Assembly: GCA_036939355.1 (NCBI GenBank)
Contig: JALLAP010000426.1
Coordinates: forward strand, 1-24,374
Source of the DNA: Thalassiosira profunda
Lineage: Eukaryota > Bacillariophyta > Thalassiosirophyceae > Thalassiosirales > Thalassiosiraceae
Direction: 5' to 3'
DNA length: 24,374 bases
In this document: piece by piece, positions 17,380 through 24,374 of the stretch
Numbering within the stretch: position 1 is the first letter of the stretch
How the letters are laid out: each line of letters opens with the position of its first letter
Made by a program: the position numbers and the translations under genes
Notes under the pieces: model-generated
Database searches by the model: none
Told to the model about the DNA's origin: nothing
The model's input: only the letters and a program-made list of their open reading frames with translations

Positions 17380-17768
17380 TTGAGGGCAGTGGGCCCTATC
17401 TTGCACAATTGGAATTGGAATGCAGAGGCGGCGGAGTTAAATTGCAAAGAGTGGTATGGGTATCAAACACATTTTTTTTGGCTTCAGCTGACCGAGACCA
17501 GGAGGAAGAAGAAAGCATTCGTTTGAGGGCAGAGGCTAGAATTGCCCTTCCAATACCTAGGACGTCGTTTTCCTTTGTCTGCATCAAAGCCTTTCACTCC
17601 ACTCCTCTAGTCTCCCACGGGGTTGGTGTAGGTAAGTAGCTCCGTCCCTTTTCGTCCTCCTTCCGCTCCTTCCTCCTGCGCCCGCCTCCTTCACACTCTC
17701 CACTCCTGTTTCCCGCCGCCCGCTCCTCCCGCTGCCCTCCTCAGCGACGGGGGAGGCAGCTCGGGTGG
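17380..17768. promoter_or_regulatory. Intergenic between FKBP and sulfotransferase genes, right
   Basis: This aligns to 6451-6866. It includes a T8 run at about 17470, a probable sulfotransferase leader with donor GTAG|GTAAGT at 17632, and a long pyrimidine tract before the ATG. No gene is seen. Confidence 0.4.
17632..17759 (+). other. Putative 5' UTR intron of the right sulfotransferase gene
   Basis: A perfect GTAAGT donor and a GGCAG acceptor 128 nt later match the left-arm signals in position and spacing. An alternative acceptor (CCTCAG at 17744) exists only on the right; the left has a G in place of the A. Confidence 0.42.
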
Positions 17769-18938
17769 ATGGCGCCGCGGCCCACTATTAATATTAATGG
17801 AAGTGGGCGGGGGGCATCCGGATCCGGCCACTTCCTTTCTCGCTGTGGCCGAGGGCCGCCTCGGCATCGCCTCTTGGTGCTCGTTGCGGCCGCTTTCTTG
17901 CTTCTCCATTGCAAACGCCAGCGGCCATATCATTATAATGAACACAAGGGCGAAAGTTCCCGTGCGGTGAAAGAAGCGAGCGTTACGTCGGAGGCCCAAT
18001 CTCTGCTTCGGTTTTGGCAGCGACAATCTGCGAGCATCGTTGAGAGACGTCCCCCGATGCAATCGCCGCCTACAACACAATCTCCTTTTGCCTTCTTCCA
18101 CGTCCGAAAGGCCGGAGGGTTAACGCTCCGGAAAATCATCAATGCAGAGCTGGACAACCAGGGTGGGAACATTACACGCTGGATACCCTGCAACGACCCG
18201 CCGGATTGCGTGCCATACTCGATGCCTCCCTACGAGCGCAAGGCGGTGTATGCCTCGCACGTCAACTACATGGAATTGGTGTCGGCGTTGCGGGAGGATG
18301 TTATAGACCACGACGATCCGAGTTTATACGAGCAAAAAGCACTGGCTAATGGGAAAGTGGTGGATGTTCATTTGTTGGGGCAAGAAAATGAGAAGTTCGA
18401 CTGCATTACCACCCTTCGCCCGACGGTCAGCCGCGTCGTCTCCTGCTGGAATTACCGGTTTGTACAAAAACATGCAAAGGGCAGTTTTGCCATGCCTCCG
18501 GCGGAGGAGTTGACGTCTCAGGATTGGACCAATCTGTTGCCAAATCAGTACGATGGCATATCAAATGGATGCAATAATGAGCTCTTTCGGATCTTTGGGG
18601 GCTCTTCCGATGAACGGTATGTCAACACAATATCTGCTGAGCATCCGGCGTTCCTCTCTGAGTTCAATAGGGCTGCGCAGCATCTAGCATCGTGTATCGT
18701 TCTTATGACCGGCAGGTGCGAGGAGAGCACAAACGTTTTGTCCTATTTCATGCCCTGGCTGAGTGGGGTCGACTTGTGTCATGTGGTGCACGAGAATGAA
18801 AGCTTGGTCGAGAGGACAAAGAAGCAACTGCAAGAAGGAGCAGAAGACGCTATTCTGGAGCAGAATCAAATGGATGAACTGCTCTTTCAGCTTGGCACTG
18901 CCATCTTTGAGAAACAGCTGCAGGTTGCAAAACGTTGA
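17769..18938 (+). CDS. Type II membrane sulfotransferase-like protein, right copy
   Basis: 389 aa. The membrane anchor is at about 34-47 (RLLVLVAAAFLLL). The PAPS-binding loop is HVRKAGGLTLR at 111-121, and the 3'-phosphate site is LRPTVSR at 216-222, followed by SCWNYRF. Both motifs are unchanged from the left copy, so both may be catalytic. Differences cluster in the stem region after the anchor (GESSRAVKEASVTSEAQ) and near the C-terminus, where short indels occur (for example GGSSDER here, GGSSSDER on the left). Probably Golgi, sulfating secreted glycans; acceptor unknown. Confidence 0.78.
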   Translation: MAPRPTININGSGRGASGSGHFLSRCGRGPPRHRLLVLVAAAFLLLHCKRQRPYHYNEHKGESSRAVKEASVTSEAQSLLRFWQRQSASIVERRPPMQSPPTTQSPFAFFHVRKAGGLTLRKIINAELDNQGGNITRWIPCNDPPDCVPYSMPPYERKAVYASHVNYMELVSALREDVIDHDDPSLYEQKALANGKVVDVHLLGQENEKFDCITTLRPTVSRVVSCWNYRFVQKHAKGSFAMPPAEELTSQDWTNLLPNQYDGISNGCNNELFRIFGGSSDERYVNTISAEHPAFLSEFNRAAQHLASCIVLMTGRCEESTNVLSYFMPWLSGVDLCHVVHENESLVERTKKQLQEGAEDAILEQNQMDELLFQLGTAIFEKQLQVAKR

Positions 18939-19541
18939 TTCGGCGCGGGCTCCGCTACCTAGCTTTGTTTTACCTAGTACTGAGGTCGCAGGAGCAATTC
19001 GTCGCTGGCGCTACCTTTCATATGAACAACCTCTCCAATGTTGCCCAGCGGGGTGTGAAGTCTTTGCAAATCCTCGAACCTTTCGCGATCCGTCTCGATC
19101 ATTACACCGTTCCACTGATTTTTTTCATTTGCCCCATGCGCCCACGTCCACGCAGTGCCTGCGCGGCGAGGGCGGTGAGAGCAGCTCGTCGAACAGCCGA
19201 GCGATGATCCCATCCTCGCCATTTTGGCTGGTGTTGTCGCGCGCGTGTTTGATGAGGCCGTCGCGGCGTCGGAGGGAGCGGCGGGTCGTCCCTCGGCGGA
19301 TGTGGGCGCCGGATCGGTGATGTAGCTGCAGGCGGAAGAAGAGGAGGAGATCTTCTACGGAGGAATAGGTATTTGGCTACGGTGATGGCCGACAGCTTGA
19401 CCCCGACGACGCGAACTCCTCATAGTACCTCTCCAGCTCAACAAGAAGCGAAGAGATGAGAGTGAACTGTGAGTGGCGAACGCCTTGCTTCCTTCGATCG
19501 ATGTGCTCACAAAACGCAACGAAGTCGAATGCACACAAGAT
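18939..19541. promoter_or_regulatory. Expanded intergenic region upstream of the right coiled-coil gene
   Basis: At 603 bp it is about 260 bp longer than the left equivalent. The edges align with the left arm (to about 19118, and again around 19345-19365 and from about 19500). Between them lies an insertion with a gene fragment (described separately) and a poorly alignable stretch at 19366-19500. The coiled-coil promoter must lie in the last part. Confidence 0.5.
19125..19319 (-). pseudogene. Fragment of an FkbM-like (SQNGEDGI/GAWDG) methyltransferase-type gene
   Basis: On the minus strand one frame reads ...DGLIKHARDNTSQNGEDGI, then IARLFDELL, and on to CVDVGAWGK before a stop at 19127-19125. 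The NTSQNGEDGII...LF...CVDVGAW pattern is the start of a domain family related to FkbM-type methyltransferases, in which GAWDGKHLSN normally follows. Here it stops at GAWGK, so only about 60 residues survive. It lies wholly inside the right-arm-only insertion and is flanked by unrelated sequence, so it is a captured gene fragment. Family assignment is from motif memory. Confidence 0.6.
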
Positions 19542-21205
19542 ATGCACAAAATGAAGTCCAACCAATTAGCAGTATTGGCGGCGTGCCTGGGTATCCTCGG
19601 CGGCGAGCTGCCGAGCTCGGGCGCGCATCGCCCTCCTGTCGCCTTCGTCGGGCGCCTCCTTTCGCTCAATGCGAACAGGCCTAGTAGCAGCACGCTGACC
19701 GCCACCAACGACGGCGACGGCGCGCTGTTCGATGCCGAACAGGCGGCCGCGGTCGACGCCCACGACGTGTCAGACGCCGGCGTCGAGGGTGCTGCGATGG
19801 AGCGCGCTGTTATCATGGCGGCCGACCTCGAGGGCGCGATGCACGCGAAGATTCACGAGGAGAGGGTGGAGTCCGAGCGCAAGTTAAGGGACGCAGAGGC
19901 CAATTTCGCCCGAGGCCTGTCGGACGTTGCGGCGTTGGAGCACGCGGACCAGGTCCTGTCCGAGATGAAAGCCAGCGAGAGGGAGCTGCTCGACGCCGAG
20001 GACGCCGCCGCGGTCGACGCCCACGATGTTTCAGACGCCGGCGTCGAGGGCGCTGCGATGGAGCGCGCCGTGATGATGGCCGCCGACCTGGAAGGCGAGA
20101 TGCACGAGAAGATTCACAGGGAAAGGGAGGACGCCAAGCAGAAGAGGACCTTCGTCGGAAAGATCCGGTCGCTGTTCCGCGGCGGCGACGAAGGGCAGGA
20201 AGAGGAGAGCGAAGACGACCTGATCGAGGCGAGGGAGGCCGAGGCCAACTTTGCCAAGGGCTTGTCCAATCTAGCTGCAAGGGAGCACGCAGACGAGACG
20301 TTGATAGAGGCGAGAGAGGATACCGAAGACGAGAGGGACGAGGACTTGATCCTTGCGAGCAGGACGGAGGCCAAATATGCCCTGGATCTGAGCGACGCTG
20401 CCGCATTGGAGCACGCCGAGACTGAGTACGATGCGCAAACTAGTGTGAAGGCGAAGATTGAGGAGATTGGCGTTCCATCGATAGAAGAGCATTATCGATC
20501 GATCAACAGGGACATCAAGACAATCGAGCATCTCATTGCAGAGGCCGACCAGTTCGATAGGTCCGAGGTGAGGCCGACATGATATCACTGCTTTTGCCGA
20601 TCGTGCTTTCTGACTCAACTCTCTCCAATATGACCTAGGGCCACTCGCTTGAGCGAACATTCTCTGACGACGATGCTGCGGATCTCGCTTTGATGATGAT
20701 AGAAAAGTCTGTGGAGGCTTGCTCTGACAAGCTTCAACTCAGTCAGGAGAAGGCTGAGCAAACTGAGAGCGAGGTCAAAGCCGCCCTCGAAGAAAAGTAC
20801 GAGGCGAAGGCTCTGGCCGAGTCGATCGAGCGGGATAGGCGTGCGGCCGAGATGAGATTCCTGTCTACGGAGCACTTCTCGGAGGACGTCGAGGTAGTGG
20901 AGCGCCGGCGCGACTCCTCCATCCTGCATGCAGACAACGAGTTGCTAGCGGATGCACTCATACGGGAGCACGATGCAGAGCTGAAGCTTGAAAAGGCAAT
21001 CGAGGAGGATATCGCGGCCAAGAAGGAGCTGGAGCAGCTGATCGACAACAAGGCCGCTCTCAAGCAGGAGTTCCACGACCTGGAGAAAATCGTTCACGAT
21101 CGCACCCTATCGCTCTGGGAGAAGGAGAATGCCAAGAAGAAGGAGACGTCGGAGGAAACAGAGAAAGCTTGGCACCACTTTGATTGGTGGCATAAGCGGT
21201 GGTGA
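19542..21205 (+). CDS. Repeat-containing coiled-coil protein with putative plastid-type leader, right copy
   Basis: Exons 19542-20567 and 20639-21205 give about 530 aa. The layout equals the left copy: hydrophobic leader, PPVA|FVG junction, the 44-residue AAAVDAHDVSDAGVEGAAM unit twice, three EANFARGLSD-type motifs, a basic amphipathic stretch (FVGKIRSLFRG), then the long coiled coil ending WHHFDWWHKRW. Small in-frame differences include extra residues in the third-motif region (EHAETEYDAQTSV here, EHAETAETSV on the left). The upstream ATG used by the longer left version is out of frame here because of a 2-nt difference, so the start is MHKMKS or MKSNQ. Function unknown. Confidence 0.85.
20568..20638 (+). 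other. Intron of the right coiled-coil gene (71 nt)
   Basis: Donor TCCGAG|GTGAGG, acceptor GACCTAG|GGCCAC, branch-like TTCTGACTC. Same position as the 77-nt left intron but strongly diverged. Unspliced sequence hits a stop within four codons. Confidence 0.92.
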
Positions 21206-21643
21206 AAGGGCTCGCGCTAGAGGTAGAGGGGGTCTCACGGCAGTGATAGGTAGTACAACGGGCAGAACACGAAAGGCGTGAGGAACAGCAAACTTGGGCT
21301 TCAACAAACCTATTAGTAATTCTAGAATCTGCAAAGCTTCGACACCGAGACAGCGGCGACGATTCCGTCGCTGTCGGAGCCGGTCTCTCGTTGCTCCTCC
21401 CGGTCCTCCTTCCTGAGATACGTCGTACAACGCAGCTACGTACATATGTACTATGAGTAGCAAGTTACCTAGCAGCAACAAGCAACCCTACAATAGCCCC
21501 CCCCCCTTCCCCCGCGCCCCCGCGCGGATCCCACCTCCACCGGCGGCGCATTCGTCCTCCCCAGCCGCCCTCTGCTGCCGGCCACCGCCACCAGGCGCTA
21601 AGCAGAGTACCATATCTAACAACGACAACTCACATTCGATATT
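21206..21643. promoter_or_regulatory. Intergenic between right coiled-coil and dioxygenase genes
   Basis: 21211-21340 is the right copy of the highly conserved non-coding block. The rest is the dioxygenase promoter, with a C10 run and further C-rich sequence at about 21497-21530, mirroring the left G-rich tract. No gene is supported. Confidence 0.5.
21211..21340. other. Highly conserved non-coding block, right copy
   Basis: Reverse complement of about 3131-3260, with one substitution and one 2-nt gap by eye. CTCACG (within 21233-21239) and CGTGAG (21277-21282) could pair. It follows the coiled-coil stop directly, so a 3' UTR role is possible. Confidence 0.5.
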
Positions 21644-22915
21644 ATGTCGCCGCAAAAGGATGAGACGCCAACTCCCGGCGCCCCGGGGGCCCAACAGGAG
21701 ATGCAGGCACAGACTGCAAGTGCCGCCGATGAATCCATACCCATCATAGACATGGCCGACCCCGACCGATCCCTCCTCGTCAGCCAGATGTATGACGCTT
21801 GTTCAACCTGGGGATTTTTCCAGCTCGTCAACCACGGCATACCGCCCGAGCTCATCTCCTCCTTCAGAGGCGCAATGGGCGACTTCTTCGCCCTCCCCTA
21901 CGACACCAAAGCGAAATTGAAGCGGAATTATTTGTGCTCGCGGGGTTATTTTGATGATGAATTGACCAAGAGGAAACGAGACTGGAAGGAAGCGCTGGAT
22001 GTGGGGGTGCCGGGATCGAGGGATTGGCGCCGCGCAGATTCGGACGAGGGTAATGCATGCTTAGATGGCCACAATAAATTTCCATCCGCAGACGAGTGCG
22101 GAGGCTTTCGAGATGTGGTGGAGGCGTACTTCGAGGCCTGCTCGGCTTTATCCAACGAGCTTGCATCCCTTATGGTGCAGGCATTAGGGGAAAGCGGGGG
22201 AAAGGAGTTTTTGCAGCGAATGAAGGGGGAGCACACGAGTTACCTGAGGATGAATTACTACCCGCCGAGCGATGCGGGGGGAGCAAATCTGCACAACAAT
22301 AGTTTCAGCACGAGGGCTGCCAGTGCAGACACGTTGGGAATATCACCGCATCGAGACGCCGGCTTTCTGACGATCCTTCTGCAAGATGACGACTGTCACT
22401 CACTTCAAGTGGCTCGATTCGAAGACGACGACCACCTCGGGGACGGCGATTGCTGGGTCACTGTCCACCCGATCCCGGGGTCGCTGACCATTAATACGGG
22501 CGACATGGCGATGCTCTGTTCGAATGGCCGGTTTCGCGCTCCGCTGCACCGGGTTCTTACCGATCCCGCAAAGAAGAGATACTCGGCTCCCTTTTTCTTC
22601 AATCCCCCATACAAGGAGCTGATCACTCCCTTCGATTGCTGCTTTGGCGAGGGGAGCGAAAGCAAAAGCATCAACGCAAAATGTACGGCGGAATGTACCG
22701 ACATCCAGCCGCTGAAATATCACCCCTGCCTGTGGGGCTACTTTCGTGCTTTGCGTTTTGCTGGCGACTTGACGGATTTGGGGGTGGAGATACAAACGTC
22801 ACACTTCAAGGTCGGATCAGAATCGGATCACATTGAAAAGCAGAAACGGTTCATTGATGCAGTCGATTTTCAGGAGCCGTTCGATGTGGAGAAGTATCGT
22901 CGCATTCTGGAATAA
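21644..22915 (+). CDS. 2-oxoglutarate/Fe(II)-dependent dioxygenase (IPNS/GA-oxidase-like), right copy
   Basis: 423 aa with no intron. The DIOX_N-like start (SIPIIDMADPD...LVNHGI) and double-stranded beta-helix core are intact. The iron ligands are H236 and D238 in SPHRDAG and H302 in APLHRVL; R312 in KKRYSAPFF contacts 2-oxoglutarate. It lacks the 57-nt insert of the left copy and reads KRNYLCSRGYFDDELT there. The tail ends FDVEKYRRILE, as on the left. It converges on the M14 gene with only 32 bp between stop codons, so their transcripts probably overlap. Substrate unknown. Confidence 0.93.
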   Translation: MSPQKDETPTPGAPGAQQEMQAQTASAADESIPIIDMADPDRSLLVSQMYDACSTWGFFQLVNHGIPPELISSFRGAMGDFFALPYDTKAKLKRNYLCSRGYFDDELTKRKRDWKEALDVGVPGSRDWRRADSDEGNACLDGHNKFPSADECGGFRDVVEAYFEACSALSNELASLMVQALGESGGKEFLQRMKGEHTSYLRMNYYPPSDAGGANLHNNSFSTRAASADTLGISPHRDAGFLTILLQDDDCHSLQVARFEDDDHLGDGDCWVTVHPIPGSLTINTGDMAMLCSNGRFRAPLHRVLTDPAKKRYSAPFFFNPPYKELITPFDCCFGEGSESKSINAKCTAECTDIQPLKYHPCLWGYFRALRFAGDLTDLGVEIQTSHFKVGSESDHIEKQKRFIDAVDFQEPFDVEKYRRILE

Positions 22916-22947
22916 CTGAAAGCGATCGTTTCTCTCTCTCTAAAAGC

Positions 22948-23925
22948 TCATTTCTTCTGCCCAGAAAGCACGTAATCCAGCGCTCCAGTGATGGCCGCCA
23001 CCTGCGCCTCGTTGCAAATCTCGTCCGTGGCCCTCGCACTGTCCGGGTACACCTCCGTAGTACTGACGTAGTCCCCGCCCGTCACGCTGCAGCACAGCCC
23101 CAATTTTGTAGCGGGCACCAGGATGATCCCCTCCCGTACCACTGGCTCGCCGATGATCGTCCCCTCCGCATCGGGGGGAGCAATGTGCGTCACCTTCTTG
23201 ACGCTAGCAATCACTGCTTCCTGGAAGTCTAGCGCCCCCTTCTCGGAATCACCAACGAGGTAGAAGCCATCGGGGATGACCTCCTCCTCGTACGCCAACC
23301 CCGCCTCCGCGTGCTTCGCCGGCATGAATTCCGTCGCGTCGGTGTTCGTCGTCTCGTGGAGGTCGAGGTGGCACGTCCACTTCTTTACACTCAAACTCTC
23401 AAGGTACGCCATCAACGCCCCCGACTGTTCCGTTTCCGCGCCCTTCTTGAAAGAGCGGTTTGGGTCCTTCAGTTCCGCATTCCAGCGTTGGATGTGCTCG
23501 TAGGCCCAGGGCGAGACGCATGGGGCGACCAGTATATTCACATCCTTAGCATAGGACTGGCACTTTTGCATGAATAGGATGGCTCCTTGCACACCAGAAG
23601 TCTCGTATCCGTGAACACCCCCGGTCACTAGGAGATAGGGATGATTTTCCTGCCAATCTCGGCTCTTGACCGCATACAGCGGATAGCGCTGGGGATTGTG
23701 AGCGAGCGCGCCGTATTGGACAACGTCCCACACAGAGTCGAGGCTGTCCAGTTTCTCCACCACCTCTCCCCGGTAGGAACGTTGGACCTTCGTGCCCTCC
23801 TTCCACAGCACTCGATCTGCGTCGGTCCACGGTTTTCCTGGCGTGCCGATGCGATAGAAGTGATCATCCGCGGCGGTGGCTACCACCGCGGTCGGCGCCT
23901 CTTCCTCGTTGTCGGGACAGCCCAT
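22948..23925 (-). CDS. M14-family zinc carboxypeptidase / aspartoacylase-like hydrolase, right copy
   Basis: 325 aa starting MGCPDNEEEAPTAVV. The zinc and substrate motifs are all present: GGVHGYETSG (H and E ligands), DPNRSF, and HLDLHETTNTD (third ligand). TTEVYPD near the C-terminus is kept, but PATELG of the left copy reads PATKLG here. An ATG at 24141 is in frame, but the intervening Pro-rich stretch is not conserved in frame with the left arm, so I start at 23925. This is the copy with an intact start and is probably the functional one, unless the Glu to Lys change matters. Cytosolic by lack of a clear signal. Confidence 0.88.
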   Translation of the reverse strand: MGCPDNEEEAPTAVVATAADDHFYRIGTPGKPWTDADRVLWKEGTKVQRSYRGEVVEKLDSLDSVWDVVQYGALAHNPQRYPLYAVKSRDWQENHPYLLVTGGVHGYETSGVQGAILFMQKCQSYAKDVNILVAPCVSPWAYEHIQRWNAELKDPNRSFKKGAETEQSGALMAYLESLSVKKWTCHLDLHETTNTDATEFMPAKHAEAGLAYEEEVIPDGFYLVGDSEKGALDFQEAVIASVKKVTHIAPPDAEGTIIGEPVVREGIILVPATKLGLCCSVTGGDYVSTTEVYPDSARATDEICNEAQVAAITGALDYVLSGQKK

Positions 23926-24374
23926 CTTGGAGGAGGTGGTCTGCCTGCTTACCACGTCGAGAAGAACAAATTGCGTTACGGTCAGGTCCCTCCCAGAAGC
24001 GCCTGGGGCCTGGGGGCGCGTGTGCAGCAGGTGCAGAGGAGCAGGGCGGGGCGGCTGGGCGGCGGCGGGCTTTGTCCTTTGTTTTGGTGTTGGTTGCGGC
24101 GGAGCTGGGCGGAGCAGGGCGGAGCCCTCCAGTAGGTACATACCTGAGGTACGTACCTACGTAACTCTCAGGGCGGGTGGGCTGGGAATTGGGAAGCAAG
24201 TGCGCGTCGATACTCCATCGCGCTGGCGTGGCTAGAGGTACCAGAAGCTTGGCCCGGAAGCTAGAGAGGCAGCCCGATCTACTTTGGAATATCTTGTGTA
24301 GATACAACCTATTTCTCAGATTCGGCTTTACACTGTTATGAATGGAAACGAGCACTGTACAACTGGCGAGGCTC
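23926..24374. promoter_or_regulatory. 5' region of the right M14 gene and outer palindrome end
   Basis: Mirror of 1-436. It contains GTAGGTAC...GTACCTAC (24132-24160), able to form a hairpin, and TACGTAACTC (24158-24167), the complement of the left GAGTTACGTA motif. A G-rich tract lies at about 24000-24125. The last 55 nt are the terminal inverted repeat. No gene is supported. Confidence 0.45.
24320..24374. repeat. Perfect 55-nt terminal inverted repeat, right copy
   Basis: Exact reverse complement of positions 1-55. Both ends stop at the same homologous base, as expected if an assembly broke where the arms become too similar to separate, or if the whole window is a bounded inverted unit. 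The sequence alone cannot decide between these. Confidence 0.9.

Larger units (their letters stand above)
16325..24374. repeat. Right arm of a large inverted repeat (palindrome)
   Basis: This is the inverted partner of 1-7935. Mirror order and orientation of all five genes are kept. It is slightly longer than the left arm, mainly because of insertions upstream of the coiled-coil gene (about 19118-19500). Its inner boundary lies just outside the FKBP promoter element near 16338-16367. The inner spacer (16117-16324) shows no match I can see to the left inner segment. Confidence 0.95.

Noticed and set aside
19377..19565. Minus-strand frame containing LVELERYYEEFASSG in the poorly alignable right spacer
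   Set aside because: It reads through the coiled-coil leader on the opposite strand. The short peptide is suggestive but too short to assign, so it is not listed as a gene fragment.
1..24374. Pure assembly fold-back artefact
   Set aside because: Arms differ by many substitutions, coding-neutral indels, an intron and insertions, and the central genes are distinct paralogues. A haplotype mis-join is less easily excluded and is kept as a test in the findings.
1..24374. tRNA, rRNA, CRISPR, transposase or telomere repeats
   Set aside because: I saw no cloverleaf, rRNA core, telomeric repeat, transposase motif or regular repeat-spacer array on either strand.

Overview
The window reads as nuclear DNA of a photosynthetic stramenopile, most likely a diatom. 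Three things point there: GC-rich, compact genes with short GT-AG introns; an FKBP whose signal peptide is followed directly by Phe (ADA|FSGPS), the diatom-type plastid targeting junction; and secreted Cys-rich proteins with Pro-Thr linkers of a kind I associate with diatom proteomes. The organism is an inference; no rRNA or marker gene is present.

The layout is one large imperfect palindrome. The left arm (about 1-7935) and right arm (about 16325-24374) are inverted copies carrying the same five genes in mirror order: an M14-type zinc carboxypeptidase/deacylase-like enzyme, a 2-oxoglutarate-Fe(II) dioxygenase, a coiled-coil protein with internal repeats and a putative plastid-targeting leader, a Golgi-type sulfotransferase, and a plastid-targeted membrane FKBP. 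The outermost 55 nt of the two ends are perfect reverse complements. The FKBP copies differ at 11 of 294 residues by my count, so the arms are similar but not identical.

Between the arms lie two divergently transcribed genes (LNR-A 12789-9030 minus, LNR-B 13141-16116 plus), separated by 351 bp. They are inverted paralogues too: secreted modular proteins with paired beta-sandwich-like modules and Notch-type LNR repeats. They are far more diverged than the arm genes and have been re-assembled with different accessory modules. LNR-A has two Cys-rich YYP/CC modules, a mucin-like Thr linker and an extra C-terminal module. LNR-B has two NYC Cys-rich modules. A left-only segment (about 7936-9020) holds short repeats and one small ORF.

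The arms record several events since duplication: a 57-nt intron present in one dioxygenase copy only; a 5-nt deletion that disconnects the start codon of the left M14 gene; a roughly 200-bp insertion in the right arm carrying a fragment of an FkbM-like gene; a private intron in each LNR paralogue; and a non-coding block more conserved than the coding sequence beside it. No shared pathway for the five arm genes is evident. The most coherent reading is an inverted segmental duplication centred on a rapidly evolving pair of cell-surface or extracellular proteins, with arms kept similar by recent origin or gene conversion.
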